Positions 53,848 to 62,584 of a stretch of 64,000 bases of DNA are shown here, piece after piece. The stretch's first letter is position 1. The number at the start of each line of letters is the position of its first letter. The translations under genes were made by a program, and so were the position numbers. The notes below the pieces were generated by a model. It saw only the letters and a list, made by a program, of their open reading frames with translations. It ran no database searches and was not told where the DNA came from. Origin of the DNA: Postechiella marina (GTDB taxonomy: Bacteria > Bacteroidota > Bacteroidia > Flavobacteriales > Flavobacteriaceae); NCBI RefSeq assembly GCF_039538365.1, contig NZ_BAABCA010000002.1, forward strand, positions 372,001 to 436,000, written 5' to 3'.

Positions 53848-54438
53848 ATGCCTTTAGTAACACCATTATCTTCAGATCACGATTTAGAAACAAAAAAACT
53901 TGCCGAGTTTTTTAACGAAACCCTTGGGTTTTGCCCTAATTCGGTTTTAACTATGCAACGTAGACCCGCCATTAGCAAAGCTTTTATTAATTTAAATAAA
54001 GCTGTTATGGCTAATGAAGGTCGAGTAACATCTGCATTAAAGCGTATGATTGCTTGGGTATCTAGCAACGCTACAGGTTGTAGATATTGCCAAGCCCATG
54101 CTATAAGAGCTGCAGAGCGTTATGGCGCAGAACAAGAACAATTAGATAATATTTGGGAATACCGCACGCATCCTGCATTTAGCGAAGCAGAACGTGCTGC
54201 TTTAGATTTTTCTTTACTTGCCAGCCAAGTACCAAATGCTGTAGACAAAGAAATTGAAAAGCGTTTACATGAGCATTGGGACGAAGGTGAAATTGTAGAA
54301 ATGCTTGGCGTTATTTCTCTTTTTGGATATTTAAATAGATGGAACGACAGTATGGGAACCACTATTGAAGGTGGCGCTGTAGAAAGTGGTGAACAGTATT
54401 TAGGAAAACATGGCTGGGAAAAAGGAAAACATATTTAG
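53848..54438 (+). CDS. Carboxymuconolactone decarboxylase/AhpD-like peroxidase-related protein
   Basis: 196 residues of the CMD/AhpD fold. The redox motif is CRYCQAHAIRAAERYG (CxxC with the following His), after ALKRMIAWVSSNATG. Proteins of this peroxidase-related branch act as thiol-disulfide oxidoreductases in oxidative defence. Its divergence from the OsmC-family gene suggests a joint peroxide-defence module; no actual substrate is known. Confidence 0.88.
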   Translation: MPLVTPLSSDHDLETKKLAEFFNETLGFCPNSVLTMQRRPAISKAFINLNKAVMANEGRVTSALKRMIAWVSSNATGCRYCQAHAIRAAERYGAEQEQLDNIWEYRTHPAFSEAERAALDFSLLASQVPNAVDKEIEKRLHEHWDEGEIVEMLGVISLFGYLNRWNDSMGTTIEGGAVESGEQYLGKHGWEKGKHI

Positions 54439-54445
54439 GTTTTCT

Positions 54446-54516
54446 AGCATTTTTAATGCTGTTTGCTTTTTAATAAATTGGATTAAAACCTTTCTAGAAA
54501 TAGTGAGGTTTTTTTA
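54446..54516 (+). terminator. Tandem terminator-like hairpins after the AhpD-like gene
   Basis: First AGCATT-TTT-AATGCT (54446-54460) followed by GTTTGCTTTTT; then AAAACCT (54485-54491) pairing with AGGTTTT (54506-54512) followed by further T residues. From there to 54765 the gap holds only a possible -7 box, TACTTTTG at 54606-54613, and another, TAGATTTG at 54742-54749. Confidence 0.6.
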
Positions 54517-54765
54517 ATTCTGCGTTTTAAAAATGAATAATTCACCTTTTTATTTTACAATAACCACCGGAAAGCCCTATAAACATTAGGTTTAAAAAAA
54601 CAGTGTACTTTTGTCCCTTTAGATTAAGCTAAAACAAGGTGATTTTAAAAACAACAACAACCACAAAAACACGTAAAAAACTAATAAACAGAAAGATACA
54701 CTCTAAAGTAGTTGTCCTTTTAAAACGTATACTTCTTGCCATAGATTTGATAAAACATCAAACCC

Positions 54766-54969
54766 ATGGAAACATATTTAATTACAAGCTCAATTTTCAC
54801 CTTTATTATTATGCTTTGTAAAGAACTAAGGTTAGGCTTACTTACAAGGTTATGGCTACATAAAAAACTTCATCCTCAAGCTACTTTAAAAGACATAGAA
54901 AATTTTGAAAAAAACACGAAGCCAAAATATTTTCTTAGTTTAAAAAAAGATATTGAGCCAAACCAGTAA
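54766..54969 (+). CDS. Small hypothetical protein with one membrane helix
   Basis: 67 residues: N-terminal hydrophobic segment (YLITSSIFTFIIMLC), then a basic linker (LLTRLWLHKKLHPQ) and an acidic/basic tail. A -7 box TAGATTTG lies 16 bases before the ATG, and the stop abuts the convergent UDG gene. No family recognised. An overlapping out-of-frame ORF from 54639 is low-complexity and is not supported. Confidence 0.45.
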   Translation: METYLITSSIFTFIIMLCKELRLGLLTRLWLHKKLHPQATLKDIENFEKNTKPKYFLSLKKDIEPNQ

Positions 54970-55539
54970 TTATATCATGCCTTTAATACGGGCTCTTAAT
55001 ACGGGCAACACCTCTACTTCGAACCAAGCATTTTTTGTTAACCAAAATCTATTTCGTGGCGATGGGTGTGGTAATGGTAAATATTTAGGCAAATATTCGT
55101 TATGGTTTTTAACAGTTTCTGTTAAGGTACGTTTTGCCTCTTTACCCAAATAATATTTTTGAGCGTATAGGCCTATTAAAATCACCAATTCTACATTTGG
55201 CAACTTATTTAATAAAGGCTTGTGCCATTGTGGTGCACATTCTTTACGTGGTGGCAAATCTCCTGTTTTTCCTTTTCCTGGGTAGCAAAAACCCATTGGC
55301 ATAATGGCAAATTTGGTTTCGTCGTAAAAATCTTTATCAGATACGTTTAACCATTTTCGCAATTGTTTACCGCTAGCATCGTCCCAAGGCACTCCAGAGG
55401 CATGCACTTTTGTACCTGGCGCTTGGCCAATAATAATTATTTTAGATTCGGGATGTGCAGATACTACAGGTCTTGTACCCAAAGGCAAGTGTGCTTCGCA
55501 AATATCGCATTGCCTTATGTTATAAAGTAAATCTTTCAT
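54970..55539 (-). CDS. Uracil-DNA glycosylase family protein
   Basis: 189 residues of the UDG superfamily. Motif A is IIGQAPGTKVHASGVPWDD, and motif B HPSPRNRFW, with His followed by Pro-Ser as in UDG active sites. C-terminal basic segment WFEVEVLPVLRARI. The N-terminal CDICEAHLPLGTRPV has two Cys, but a full 4Fe-4S set of family 4 is not obvious. It likely removes uracil or a related base from DNA. Confidence 0.88.
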   Translation of the reverse strand: MKDLLYNIRQCDICEAHLPLGTRPVVSAHPESKIIIIGQAPGTKVHASGVPWDDASGKQLRKWLNVSDKDFYDETKFAIMPMGFCYPGKGKTGDLPPRKECAPQWHKPLLNKLPNVELVILIGLYAQKYYLGKEAKRTLTETVKNHNEYLPKYLPLPHPSPRNRFWLTKNAWFEVEVLPVLRARIKGMI

Positions 55540-55638
55540 GCTTCATTAAGACACGCTAAACTTAATTAATTTTAGTTACGTAATTTTTTTATCATGAAAT
55601 TCTAAACCAAGAAATCACTCAGTCCTTTTATAAATACG

Positions 55639-55983
55639 CTATTTCTTTGTTAAAGCAGTGCCTTTAAAACTTAAACCATCAAAACCAGTACTTATAAAAT
55701 TTCTTATATTTTGATGCCCATCTCCATTAGGATCTTTTAAAACATCGTCAAAATAATACTGTCCAAAACTAGCTAAGGTTTCTTCCTTAGTCAAGCCTTC
55801 GGCTATAGCAAAAGCAAACAATTTACACGATCCAGAATTTTGTCCTTCAGCATTTGCTAAAGCTCCGTTTTTAAAAGCTGTTGGAGTAAAATTGTAATTG
55901 GCTTCAATAGCACTCATTGTTTCAGAAAACTGAATATCTGTTGGTGTTGCTTTTAATTTTTTTTTAAATGCTTCTATATTCAT
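55639..55983 (-). CDS. HopJ type III effector-family protein
   Basis: 114 residues that match the HopJ family: NIEAFKKKLKATPTDIQFSE, then NYNFTPTAFKNGAL, GSCKLFAFA and NGDGHQNIRNFISTGFDG. The name comes from a plant-pathogen effector, but the family is widespread in free-living bacteria without type III secretion, so a metabolic or stress role is more likely here. It stands alone, 99 bases after the UDG start and before rsmI. Confidence 0.88.
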   Translation of the reverse strand: MNIEAFKKKLKATPTDIQFSETMSAIEANYNFTPTAFKNGALANAEGQNSGSCKLFAFAIAEGLTKEETLASFGQYYFDDVLKDPNGDGHQNIRNFISTGFDGLSFKGTALTKK

Positions 55984-56033
55984 CTTAATAATTTTAAATG
56001 CTTAACTCTATTTTAAAATAGAATAACTATAAT

Positions 56034-56711
56034 TTATTTTTTGGAATTTCCACCTACTACAATAACAATTTCGCCCTTTGGTGGTTTATTGGTGTAATAT
56101 GCTAAAACCTCTTTTGCTGTACCACGAATAGTTTCTTCGTAAAGCTTAGTTAACTCTCTGGATACCGACACTTCTCTATCTTCTCCAAAATATTCGCAAA
56201 AGTGGCCTAATGTTTTTACCAATTTATGCGGACTTTCGTAAAAAATAATGGTTCTTGTTTCTTCTGACAAAAGTAACAATCTGGTTTGGCGTCCCTTTTT
56301 AACAGGCAAAAAACCTTCGAAAACAAACTTATCGTTAGGCAAACCAGAATTTACTAGCGCAGGTACAAAAGCTGTAGCACCAGGCAAGCAATCTACCTCT
56401 ATATTTTGTTCTATGCAGGCTCTAGTTAAAAGAAAACCTGGATCGGAAATAGCAGGCGTACCTGCATCGCTAATAAGCGCCACAGTTGTACCTCCTTTTA
56501 ATTTTTGAATAACACTGTCTACCGTTTTATGCTCGTTATGCATATGGTGAGACTGCATATGTGTTGTAATTTCAAAATGTTTTAAAAGCTTACCAGATGT
56601 ACGTGTGTCTTCGGCTAAAATTAAATCGACGTCTTTTAAAACTTCTATAGCTCTATATGTAATGTCTTTTAAATTACCTATTGGTGTTGGTACAATGTAA
56701 AGTTTACTCAT
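56034..56711 (-). CDS. rsmI: 16S rRNA (cytidine-1402-2'-O)-methyltransferase
   Basis: 225 residues of the tetrapyrrole-methylase-like RsmI family. Conserved segments: VPTPIGNLKDITYRAIEVL, LAEDTRTSGKLLKHF, ALISDAGTPAISDPGF, CLPGATAFVPALVNSGLP and FYESPHKLVKTL. It methylates the ribose of C1402 in 16S rRNA. Length slightly short of E. coli RsmI (286) because the C-terminal extension is absent, as is common in this phylum. Confidence 0.95.
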   Translation of the reverse strand: MSKLYIVPTPIGNLKDITYRAIEVLKDVDLILAEDTRTSGKLLKHFEITTHMQSHHMHNEHKTVDSVIQKLKGGTTVALISDAGTPAISDPGFLLTRACIEQNIEVDCLPGATAFVPALVNSGLPNDKFVFEGFLPVKKGRQTRLLLLSEETRTIIFYESPHKLVKTLGHFCEYFGEDREVSVSRELTKLYEETIRGTAKEVLAYYTNKPPKGEIVIVVGGNSKK

Positions 56712-56742
56712 TGGTTAAAATTAAACAACTCGATATCTCGAA

Positions 56743-57195
56743 TTAATTATTTTCGCTTGCAAACCATTCTGCAAAACAGCTATCGGTTTCTTGAAGCTTT
56801 AACGAATGTAAGTTAAGCTGCTTTGGTAAACGATTTTTAATTTTCTCTGCAAAATCTATAACCATCATTTCGCTAGTTGGCTGGTAATCTACAAGTAACA
56901 CATTATGCCCAAGACTTTTCAAATCTTTAGCAAGATCTACATGTGGTGTATTTTTATTAAACACAGTAGCATGATCGAACACATCTACAATTTCTTCTTT
57001 TACTATTTTTTTTAAATCTCCAAAATCTATTACCATACCAAATTTTACATTTGTGCTATCTGTAATTGGTTTTCCTATTACGGTAACCGATAGTTTGTAG
57101 CTATGCCCGTGTATATTTTTACACTTACCATCGTACCCATAAAGAGCATGACCTGTCTCGAAAGAGAATTGTTTTGTTATGCGAATATTACTCAT
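56743..57195 (-). CDS. queD: 6-carboxytetrahydropterin synthase (QueD-like)
   Basis: 150 residues of the PTPS/QueD family, second step of queuosine synthesis. Zinc His residues are in FETGHALYG and NIHGHSYKLSV, with the catalytic Cys in GKCKNIHGH; MVIDFGDLK, FDHATVFN and LQETDSCFAEW complete the signature. QueD versus eukaryote-type PTPS cannot be told with certainty, but the CxxxHxH pattern fits QueD. Confidence 0.9.
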   Translation of the reverse strand: MSNIRITKQFSFETGHALYGYDGKCKNIHGHSYKLSVTVIGKPITDSTNVKFGMVIDFGDLKKIVKEEIVDVFDHATVFNKNTPHVDLAKDLKSLGHNVLLVDYQPTSEMMVIDFAEKIKNRLPKQLNLHSLKLQETDSCFAEWFASENN

Positions 57196-57215
57196 TAGTT
57201 TACTTATTTACTTTG

Positions 57216-57223
57216 CAAAGATA
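57216..57223 (-). promoter_or_regulatory. -7 box of queD
   Basis: Minus-strand TATCTTTG followed by C, 20 bases before the queD ATG. A TTG lies 15 bases further upstream, a somewhat short spacer. Confidence 0.5.
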
Positions 57224-57254
57224 TTCATTTTGTAAAAGCAATTGGTTTTTAGAT

Positions 57255-57262
57255 TACATTTG
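57255..57262 (+). promoter_or_regulatory. -7 box of the 2OG oxygenase gene
   Basis: TACATTTG followed by C is an exact TAnnTTTG match in the divergent gap between queD and the oxygenase gene, 58 bases before the ATG at 57321. Confidence 0.45.
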
Positions 57263-57320
57263 CGCACTTTTAAACGGACATTATTTGTAATGTATTAATT
57301 TTTAAAAGGTTTACTTGCAT

Positions 57321-57962
57321 ATGAATGCGCTTTTTAAAAATCTTGACTTTAACACCAACACCGCTTACGAAAAGATTATAGACAACTTACTTCAAGACGG
57401 TTACAGTATTTCTGAAAATTTTTTCTCTAGTACAGAAGTTGAAACTTTACGACAATCTTTATTAAATAAACACAAAGAGAATGCTTTTAAAAAAGCTGCA
57501 ATTGGTAATAAATTTGATGAAATTATTGTAAAGTCTATACGGGGAGATATTATTTTATGGATGGACGAAACCAAAGCAGATGTTTTTGAGTTCCCTTTTT
57601 TTAATAAAATAAACCACTTGGTTAATTATTTAAATAAAACCTGCTTTTTAGGCATTCTGCATAAAGAATTTCACTATGCTTTATATCCTAAAGGCACCTT
57701 TTATAAAAGACATATTGACACTTTTCAAAATGATGGTAGACGAAAACTATCTTTTGTTTGTTATTTAAATGAAGATGGATGGTTGGAAGAAAACGGAGGA
57801 GAATTGGTTTTATATCTAGACAAAAACGGACAAGAGGTTGAAAAAATTATTTATCCTTTTCCTGGTCGTGTTGTTATTTTTGAAAGCCAGAAAATAGAAC
57901 ATGAAGTAAAACCGGTAAAAACAGAACGTTTAAGTATTACTGGCTGGTTAAAAACAAGATAA
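57321..57962 (+). CDS. 2OG-Fe(II) oxygenase family protein
   Basis: 213 residues from ATG 57321; a TTG two codons earlier is possible. The jelly-roll core has the iron triad: His and Asp in YKRHIDTFQNDGRRKLS and the second His in SQKIEHEVKPV, with Arg in KTERLSITGW to bind 2-oxoglutarate. ENGGELVLYL is typical of the prolyl-4-hydroxylase-like branch. Substrate (protein, peptide or small molecule) unknown. Its stop is directly adjacent to that of a tiny convergent gene. Confidence 0.88.
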   Translation: MNALFKNLDFNTNTAYEKIIDNLLQDGYSISENFFSSTEVETLRQSLLNKHKENAFKKAAIGNKFDEIIVKSIRGDIILWMDETKADVFEFPFFNKINHLVNYLNKTCFLGILHKEFHYALYPKGTFYKRHIDTFQNDGRRKLSFVCYLNEDGWLEENGGELVLYLDKNGQEVEKIIYPFPGRVVIFESQKIEHEVKPVKTERLSITGWLKTR

Positions 57963-58061
57963 CTATCTTCTTTTTCTGCGGTTTACCACATAAACAATTA
58001 CTAATACTAAGCCAAGAACAAGAAACAAGCCATTACCACTTATAAACGATAGAATTTCCAT
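57963..58061 (-). CDS. 32-residue single-pass membrane peptide
   Basis: ORF of 32 codons: MEILSFISGNGLFLVLGLVL, continuing VIVYVVNRRKRR, i.e. one strongly hydrophobic helix followed by a very basic C-terminus (positive-inside). The coding density and the clean end against the neighbouring stop are suggestive, but the ORF is short. No family named. Confidence 0.5.
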   Translation of the reverse strand: MEILSFISGNGLFLVLGLVLVIVYVVNRRKRR

Positions 58062-58156
58062 TTTTTAATTTTTGTTTTTATTTAAAAAACGAAATATACA
58101 AACTATTATTAAAGTTACAAACGCCACTTACTATTTACCATGTTATAATTACAAAA

Positions 58157-59845
58157 TTAAACACTTGGTATTTTGCCCTCTATAATAACTCTATTAATAA
58201 CATTATTATCGCCTTTAGGCTCCATGGTTACAACACTACCCATAGTTTGCGCTCTTCTTTTTACATTAAAAAGGTATACCGAATTTAACAAAGCTTCGCT
58301 TTTAAATTCATTACCATCATCTGCTGTTATTATAGTTAGCTTATTATTTTTATCTATAGAAAAATCTATAGTTACGTAAGTTGGCTTAGAATACTTTAAG
58401 GCATTCTCTATTGTTTCTCGTAATATTAAAAACAACTGTCTGTTCCAATATTTTGGTAGCTTATATTCATCTTTTGCCAAGTTCGATTTTATATTAATAC
58501 TAACATCACTATTCTCGTTTGCCAAATTATATACATACATCTCTAACTTATTAAGAGTTAAAACCAAAGAGTTGTTTTTACTTTTGTTACTCCATATAAA
58601 ATCTTTAATATCTTCTTGTAAATTTTTTAAACTATGCTCTAAATTCGATTTAAAAACCTCTAGTTTTTCGCTACTAGTATCTTCTGTTTTAAAAAGAGAT
58701 AAAAAGATCTCGTAAGAATTAGATATACCACTAAGCCTATTCCCAAAATTATCTTGAATATCTGTAATTATATCGTCTTGTATGTTTTCTAACTGTTGCT
58801 CTAATAATTCTTTTTCTAAAAGGCTTTGTTTTGCTATTTGATTGGCAGAATTTAGATTTTGAATAACCGCTATTAATTGATTATTTTTTCTGTAAAGAAG
58901 TAAACCCAGAACTAACAAAATAGTAAGCAAAGACACTAATGTAACATTTAATAATTGTTGAGCTCGCTTTTCTTTTTTGATAATTTTTAATTTATTATTG
59001 GTATCTTTAATATGAAGCTTTGCCTCTACCTCTTTATAAATATTAAGCGCCTCTCTTTCTTTAAGAAGGTTTTTATATTTAAAAACAGAGTCTATAACCT
59101 TAAAACCTTCTTTTGCATTGTTTTCTTTTTTTAACTGGTCGAAACGATCTTCATATAACAAATAGATAATATCTAAATTATCTATAGCTTTTGCATGATT
59201 TATACCTTTATAGAAATAAAAATCTGCTGAATCTTTATTCTTTAAATTATAGTAGGCATAAAACAAGGCTTGATAACTATACCCTTCTGTTATTACCTCT
59301 TTATTTTTAAGAATAAAAGGCAATGCTTTATTAACATACTCTATAGAGTTTTTATAGTAACCATTTCTTCCGTAATCGTAGCCTAAATCATGATAAACGT
59401 GCGCCTTATCGTCTTCTGTCTCAAAATAATCTAACGCTTCGAAATAATATACTTTTGCATTTTCAAAATCGTTAATCTCGGCATAAGCAATACCTATGTT
59501 ATTCGATACATTTCCTACTTCGTTTAGCAAATTAAGCTTTTTGTAAATAGCTAAAGCCTTTTTATAATAAACAATAGCTTTATTTTTATCCTTTAAAGCA
59601 GAAAACGAAAGACCTAAATCGTTATTAGCTCGCGCTATTAAAGTATCTGATTTTTCTTGCTCTGCAATTTTTAATAAATCTTCTGATAAAGCCAATGCTT
59701 CACCAAACCGTTGTTGTTTGTAAAAAAACGTCCTAAAACGTTCAATTCTTTTTAAAATAGAATCGCTATTTATTTGACTCTGTTGAGAGAATACAGAAAT
59801 ACTAATAAAAAATATGCATATAAAAAGCTTTATTTTTAATATCAT
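58157..59845 (-). CDS. TPR sensor with degenerate histidine-kinase domain
   Basis: 562 residues: signal peptide (MILKIKLFICIFFISISVFS), TPR repeats in the periplasm (about 35-260, e.g. NKAIVYYKKALAIYKKL), a membrane helix (about 298-317, VTLVSLLTILLVLGLLLY), then a NarL/DesK-type kinase region. At the phospho-acceptor box the sequence is DIQDNFGNRLSG, where active members have DLHD: Gln364 (codon 58754-58756) replaces His. The ATPase has N box RETIENALKYSKP but a weakened G box (ADDGNEF). Probably a non-phosphorylating sensor or scaffold; no regulator gene adjoins. Confidence 0.8.
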   Translation of the reverse strand: MILKIKLFICIFFISISVFSQQSQINSDSILKRIERFRTFFYKQQRFGEALALSEDLLKIAEQEKSDTLIARANNDLGLSFSALKDKNKAIVYYKKALAIYKKLNLLNEVGNVSNNIGIAYAEINDFENAKVYYFEALDYFETEDDKAHVYHDLGYDYGRNGYYKNSIEYVNKALPFILKNKEVITEGYSYQALFYAYYNLKNKDSADFYFYKGINHAKAIDNLDIIYLLYEDRFDQLKKENNAKEGFKVIDSVFKYKNLLKEREALNIYKEVEAKLHIKDTNNKLKIIKKEKRAQQLLNVTLVSLLTILLVLGLLLYRKNNQLIAVIQNLNSANQIAKQSLLEKELLEQQLENIQDDIITDIQDNFGNRLSGISNSYEIFLSLFKTEDTSSEKLEVFKSNLEHSLKNLQEDIKDFIWSNKSKNNSLVLTLNKLEMYVYNLANENSDVSINIKSNLAKDEYKLPKYWNRQLFLILRETIENALKYSKPTYVTIDFSIDKNNKLTIITADDGNEFKSEALLNSVYLFNVKRRAQTMGSVVTMEPKGDNNVINRVIIEGKIPSV

Positions 59846-59929
59846 TTCTTATAATTTTTTCAAGGAGATAATAATCAAAAAAGTTTAACCTAAAAATAAG
59901 AAAATTCTTTAGGTATATAAACCTTTAAC

Positions 59930-61264
59930 TTATTTATTTTCAATTAATGGCACAAACAAACTACGAAACCTAATAATTAATGGAATACCACGAGCAATAA
60001 CCCAAAATGTAATAGCAATAAAAATGGCATGTAGCTTATAACCTAAACCATCTAACCAAAATAAAATTGGAATAAAGACAATAAAGGTTGAAAAGAGTAA
60101 AACGTTTCGTAAATATTTCATTTTTCCTAATCCTTTAAAAATACCATCAAAAATAAAAGCCAAAGTGCACAGAGGCTGCATAACAAGCACGAGCCAAAAT
60201 ACAGCATTAAATTGCTTTAAAACCTCTGGTTCTTTAGTAAAAATACTACCAATAGAAAAATAAAAAAGCGATCCTAGAACAGCTAAAACAACACCTATTA
60301 TTAGCCCGTATTTAATAAGTTTATTACTTAATTTTAAAAGTAAACCATAAGCTTTTGCTCCAAATAATTTGCCTGATAAAATATTACCAGCACTTGCATA
60401 ACCATCGACAATAAATGCGCCCAAAAACCACAAATTAATAGCTATAGTATATGCAGCAATGTAAGCAGGACCATAACTTGTTGCAAATGCACTCGCATAA
60501 TAAAGCGTAACATTTAATGCTATTGTACGCACAAAAAGGTTTAAAATCATTAAAGAAAAACGACTCATTTCTTTATTTAACGGAAAACTTATTTTTAATG
60601 GAATAACTGTTTTTTTAAGTAAAAACCAAGCAGATAGTAAAGCCATTATAAGCTGAGCTACCACACTAGCATATGCTGCGCCTTTTATATCCATTGGTAA
60701 TATGTAACCACTTATACCGTACACCAATATAATGTCTAATACAATATTAGCTAATGCACCAATAATAGCAATAACCATTGGGTAAAAGGTATTTTGCAAC
60801 CCTCTAAATGTACCAAAAACAGCAATTGTAAACAAAGTAAAAGGAAATCCTAAAACCCGAATTAAATAATAATCGACACTATAATCGAGTATAATACCAG
60901 AGGCATTGTATAGTTTAAATATATATTTAGCAAAAGGATAAGTACAAACAATAATTAATAAACTTAAAGAGGTAATAAAAAAAATAGCCTGACTTGGTAA
61001 ATTCTTAATTTTATCTAACTGGTTAGCACCAACGTATTGAGAAACTATAGAAGATATTGCACTTCGTGTTTGCCCAAGCACCCATATAAGCATAGACATA
61101 AAAGTGGTAACAATACCTACCGCAGCCAAAGACTCTGTTGCATTTACACTAACATGCCCAACAATAGCAGCATCGGTTAAAGACAAAATAGGCTCTGACA
61201 CGCCAGATATTAGCGCAGGAATTGCCAATTTATTAATTTGCTTAAAACTGATGTTAGTCTCCAA
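59930..61264 (-). CDS. MATE-family multidrug/cation exporter
   Basis: 444 residues with 12 helices of the MATE fold (DinF-like branch). Family segments include SGVSEPILSLTDAAIVGHV near the N-terminus and QYVGANQLDKIKNLPSQA; the second half repeats the pattern around GYASAGNILSGKLFGAK. Sodium- or proton-driven export; substrate not known. It is 85 bases upstream of the TPR gene on the same strand. Confidence 0.92.
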   Translation of the reverse strand: METNISFKQINKLAIPALISGVSEPILSLTDAAIVGHVSVNATESLAAVGIVTTFMSMLIWVLGQTRSAISSIVSQYVGANQLDKIKNLPSQAIFFITSLSLLIIVCTYPFAKYIFKLYNASGIILDYSVDYYLIRVLGFPFTLFTIAVFGTFRGLQNTFYPMVIAIIGALANIVLDIILVYGISGYILPMDIKGAAYASVVAQLIMALLSAWFLLKKTVIPLKISFPLNKEMSRFSLMILNLFVRTIALNVTLYYASAFATSYGPAYIAAYTIAINLWFLGAFIVDGYASAGNILSGKLFGAKAYGLLLKLSNKLIKYGLIIGVVLAVLGSLFYFSIGSIFTKEPEVLKQFNAVFWLVLVMQPLCTLAFIFDGIFKGLGKMKYLRNVLLFSTFIVFIPILFWLDGLGYKLHAIFIAITFWVIARGIPLIIRFRSLFVPLIENK

Positions 61265-61417
61265 AAAGATAAATTTATAAAGTAAAAAGCATTCTAAAAA
61301 ATTAGAATGAGTTACGCTTTTAAATGTTGCTAAGTTCGTAAAATTTTAACACCTATCCTTTTTAAAAAAACCATATTATTAAATGCTCTTAAAGTAAGCT
61401 ATATTTTTATATAAAAT

Positions 61418-61450
61418 AGGTGAGTCTAGCAAAAATTGCCAGACTCACCT
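61418..61450 (-). terminator. Hairpin after the HmuY gene
   Basis: AGGTGAGTCT (61418-61427) and AGACTCACCT (61441-61450) are perfect 10-bp arms, with an inner GCAA/TTGC pairing and an AAA loop. On the minus strand it is followed by ATTTTATAT rather than a clean T tract. It probably ends the heme-uptake transcript. Confidence 0.7.
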
Positions 61451-61472
61451 GCATATAAATTTACATATTTAA

Positions 61473-62573
61473 TTATTGCAATAAACTATAAACAAACTCA
61501 GGGTATCCACGTTCTCCGTCTGCATTTGTTAAGGCTATAAACTGCAATTTATAAAGATTACCATCAGTATCATTAACAATATAAAATACATTTGTTTTTA
61601 AAGAAGGTAAGCTTCCTGGTCCGCCACTATTTCTCCAACTACTTCCAATACTTCTTTGGTCGCTAGAGAATTTTGTATTATCTATATCTGCCAATGTAAA
61701 GTTTTCGTATGACAAATCTGTTTGCAACTCATTATCAACCATATATACTTTGGTATTTTGCTTTTTATTAGTAACAACAAAATCTGAATAAAAATAAGGT
61801 CCATAGCTATCAGTACCTATAAAGACTTCATCAGTAAATGTTGTAAAGCTTAAATCCCATTCTTCTTTAATTGGCTCTATATTAATCTCACTATTAGTAT
61901 TAAAGCTAAAAAAACTATAGTTATAATTAGAGTTTTTAGAAATTAATACTTCTTGGTGAGTTGTATCGTCTAAATCAGCATATTGTAAGATGTAATTAGA
62001 TCCATCTTGTAAAACTCTCACCTTTTTCCAGCCTCTTGGTTCATCTGTAGTGTCAATAGCTCCCGTAGTAGGTGTTTCTGTTCCTATTTCATAACCTAAG
62101 TTTACAAGATAAACATGATTATTTGCATCTGTTACAGAAATTTCTGAAAAAGCGGTACCACTTAAATCTCCATTAGGTGTATCTACATACTGCATGCTTA
62201 TTTTATCATAGGTATTAGTTTTTACCATTGGCTGTAAATCTTGTATTTCTTGATTACTGGAGGTTACAGCATCAATATCTGTTGCTGTTAATTGGGCTGC
62301 AGCCATAGCAATAGTACCATTTATTACAACTCTAAATTCTGCCCCAGAATAAAAACCTAAATCCCAAGTATCGCGTTGTACAACAGTTGAAATGCTACTA
62401 CTTAAATCTACATACACTTGATTTTGCTCGTTTGGACCACCAACTTCTGGAGCTATAGAGGCTCCTTCAATAAGAATTTTAATAGGTTCCGTTGGTCCAT
62501 CGTCATTATCGCTACATCCTACAAAGGCACATGCTGCAACACATAAAATAAAAGTAAATAATTTGTTTGTCAT
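61473..62573 (-). CDS. HmuY-family heme-binding lipoprotein
   Basis: 366-residue surface lipoprotein (lipobox AFVGC, Cys19, followed by the acidic SDNDDGP surface-export-like stretch). Features of the HmuY family: QRDTWDLGFYSGAEFRVVIN in the N-terminal half, a W-x-L-x-F repeat in KEEWDLSFTTFTDEVF and the closing region GERGYPEFVYSLL. It takes heme from host or environmental proteins for the adjacent TonB receptor. The receptor stop is 11 bases before its start, so both are on one mRNA. Confidence 0.88.
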   Translation of the reverse strand: MTNKLFTFILCVAACAFVGCSDNDDGPTEPIKILIEGASIAPEVGGPNEQNQVYVDLSSSISTVVQRDTWDLGFYSGAEFRVVINGTIAMAAAQLTATDIDAVTSSNQEIQDLQPMVKTNTYDKISMQYVDTPNGDLSGTAFSEISVTDANNHVYLVNLGYEIGTETPTTGAIDTTDEPRGWKKVRVLQDGSNYILQYADLDDTTHQEVLISKNSNYNYSFFSFNTNSEINIEPIKEEWDLSFTTFTDEVFIGTDSYGPYFYSDFVVTNKKQNTKVYMVDNELQTDLSYENFTLADIDNTKFSSDQRSIGSSWRNSGGPGSLPSLKTNVFYIVNDTDGNLYKLQFIALTNADGERGYPEFVYSLLQ

Positions 62574-62584
62574 GATATTAGTTT

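Noticed and set aside
54639..54821. Plus-strand ORF of 60 codons starting TILKTTTTTKTRKK-like
   Set aside because: Low-complexity Thr/Lys start and overlap with the more plausible ORF at 54766; no similarity recognised.
55639..55983. A secreted virulence effector because of the HopJ name
   Set aside because: No secretion system genes or eukaryotic-like features; the family is common in environmental bacteria.
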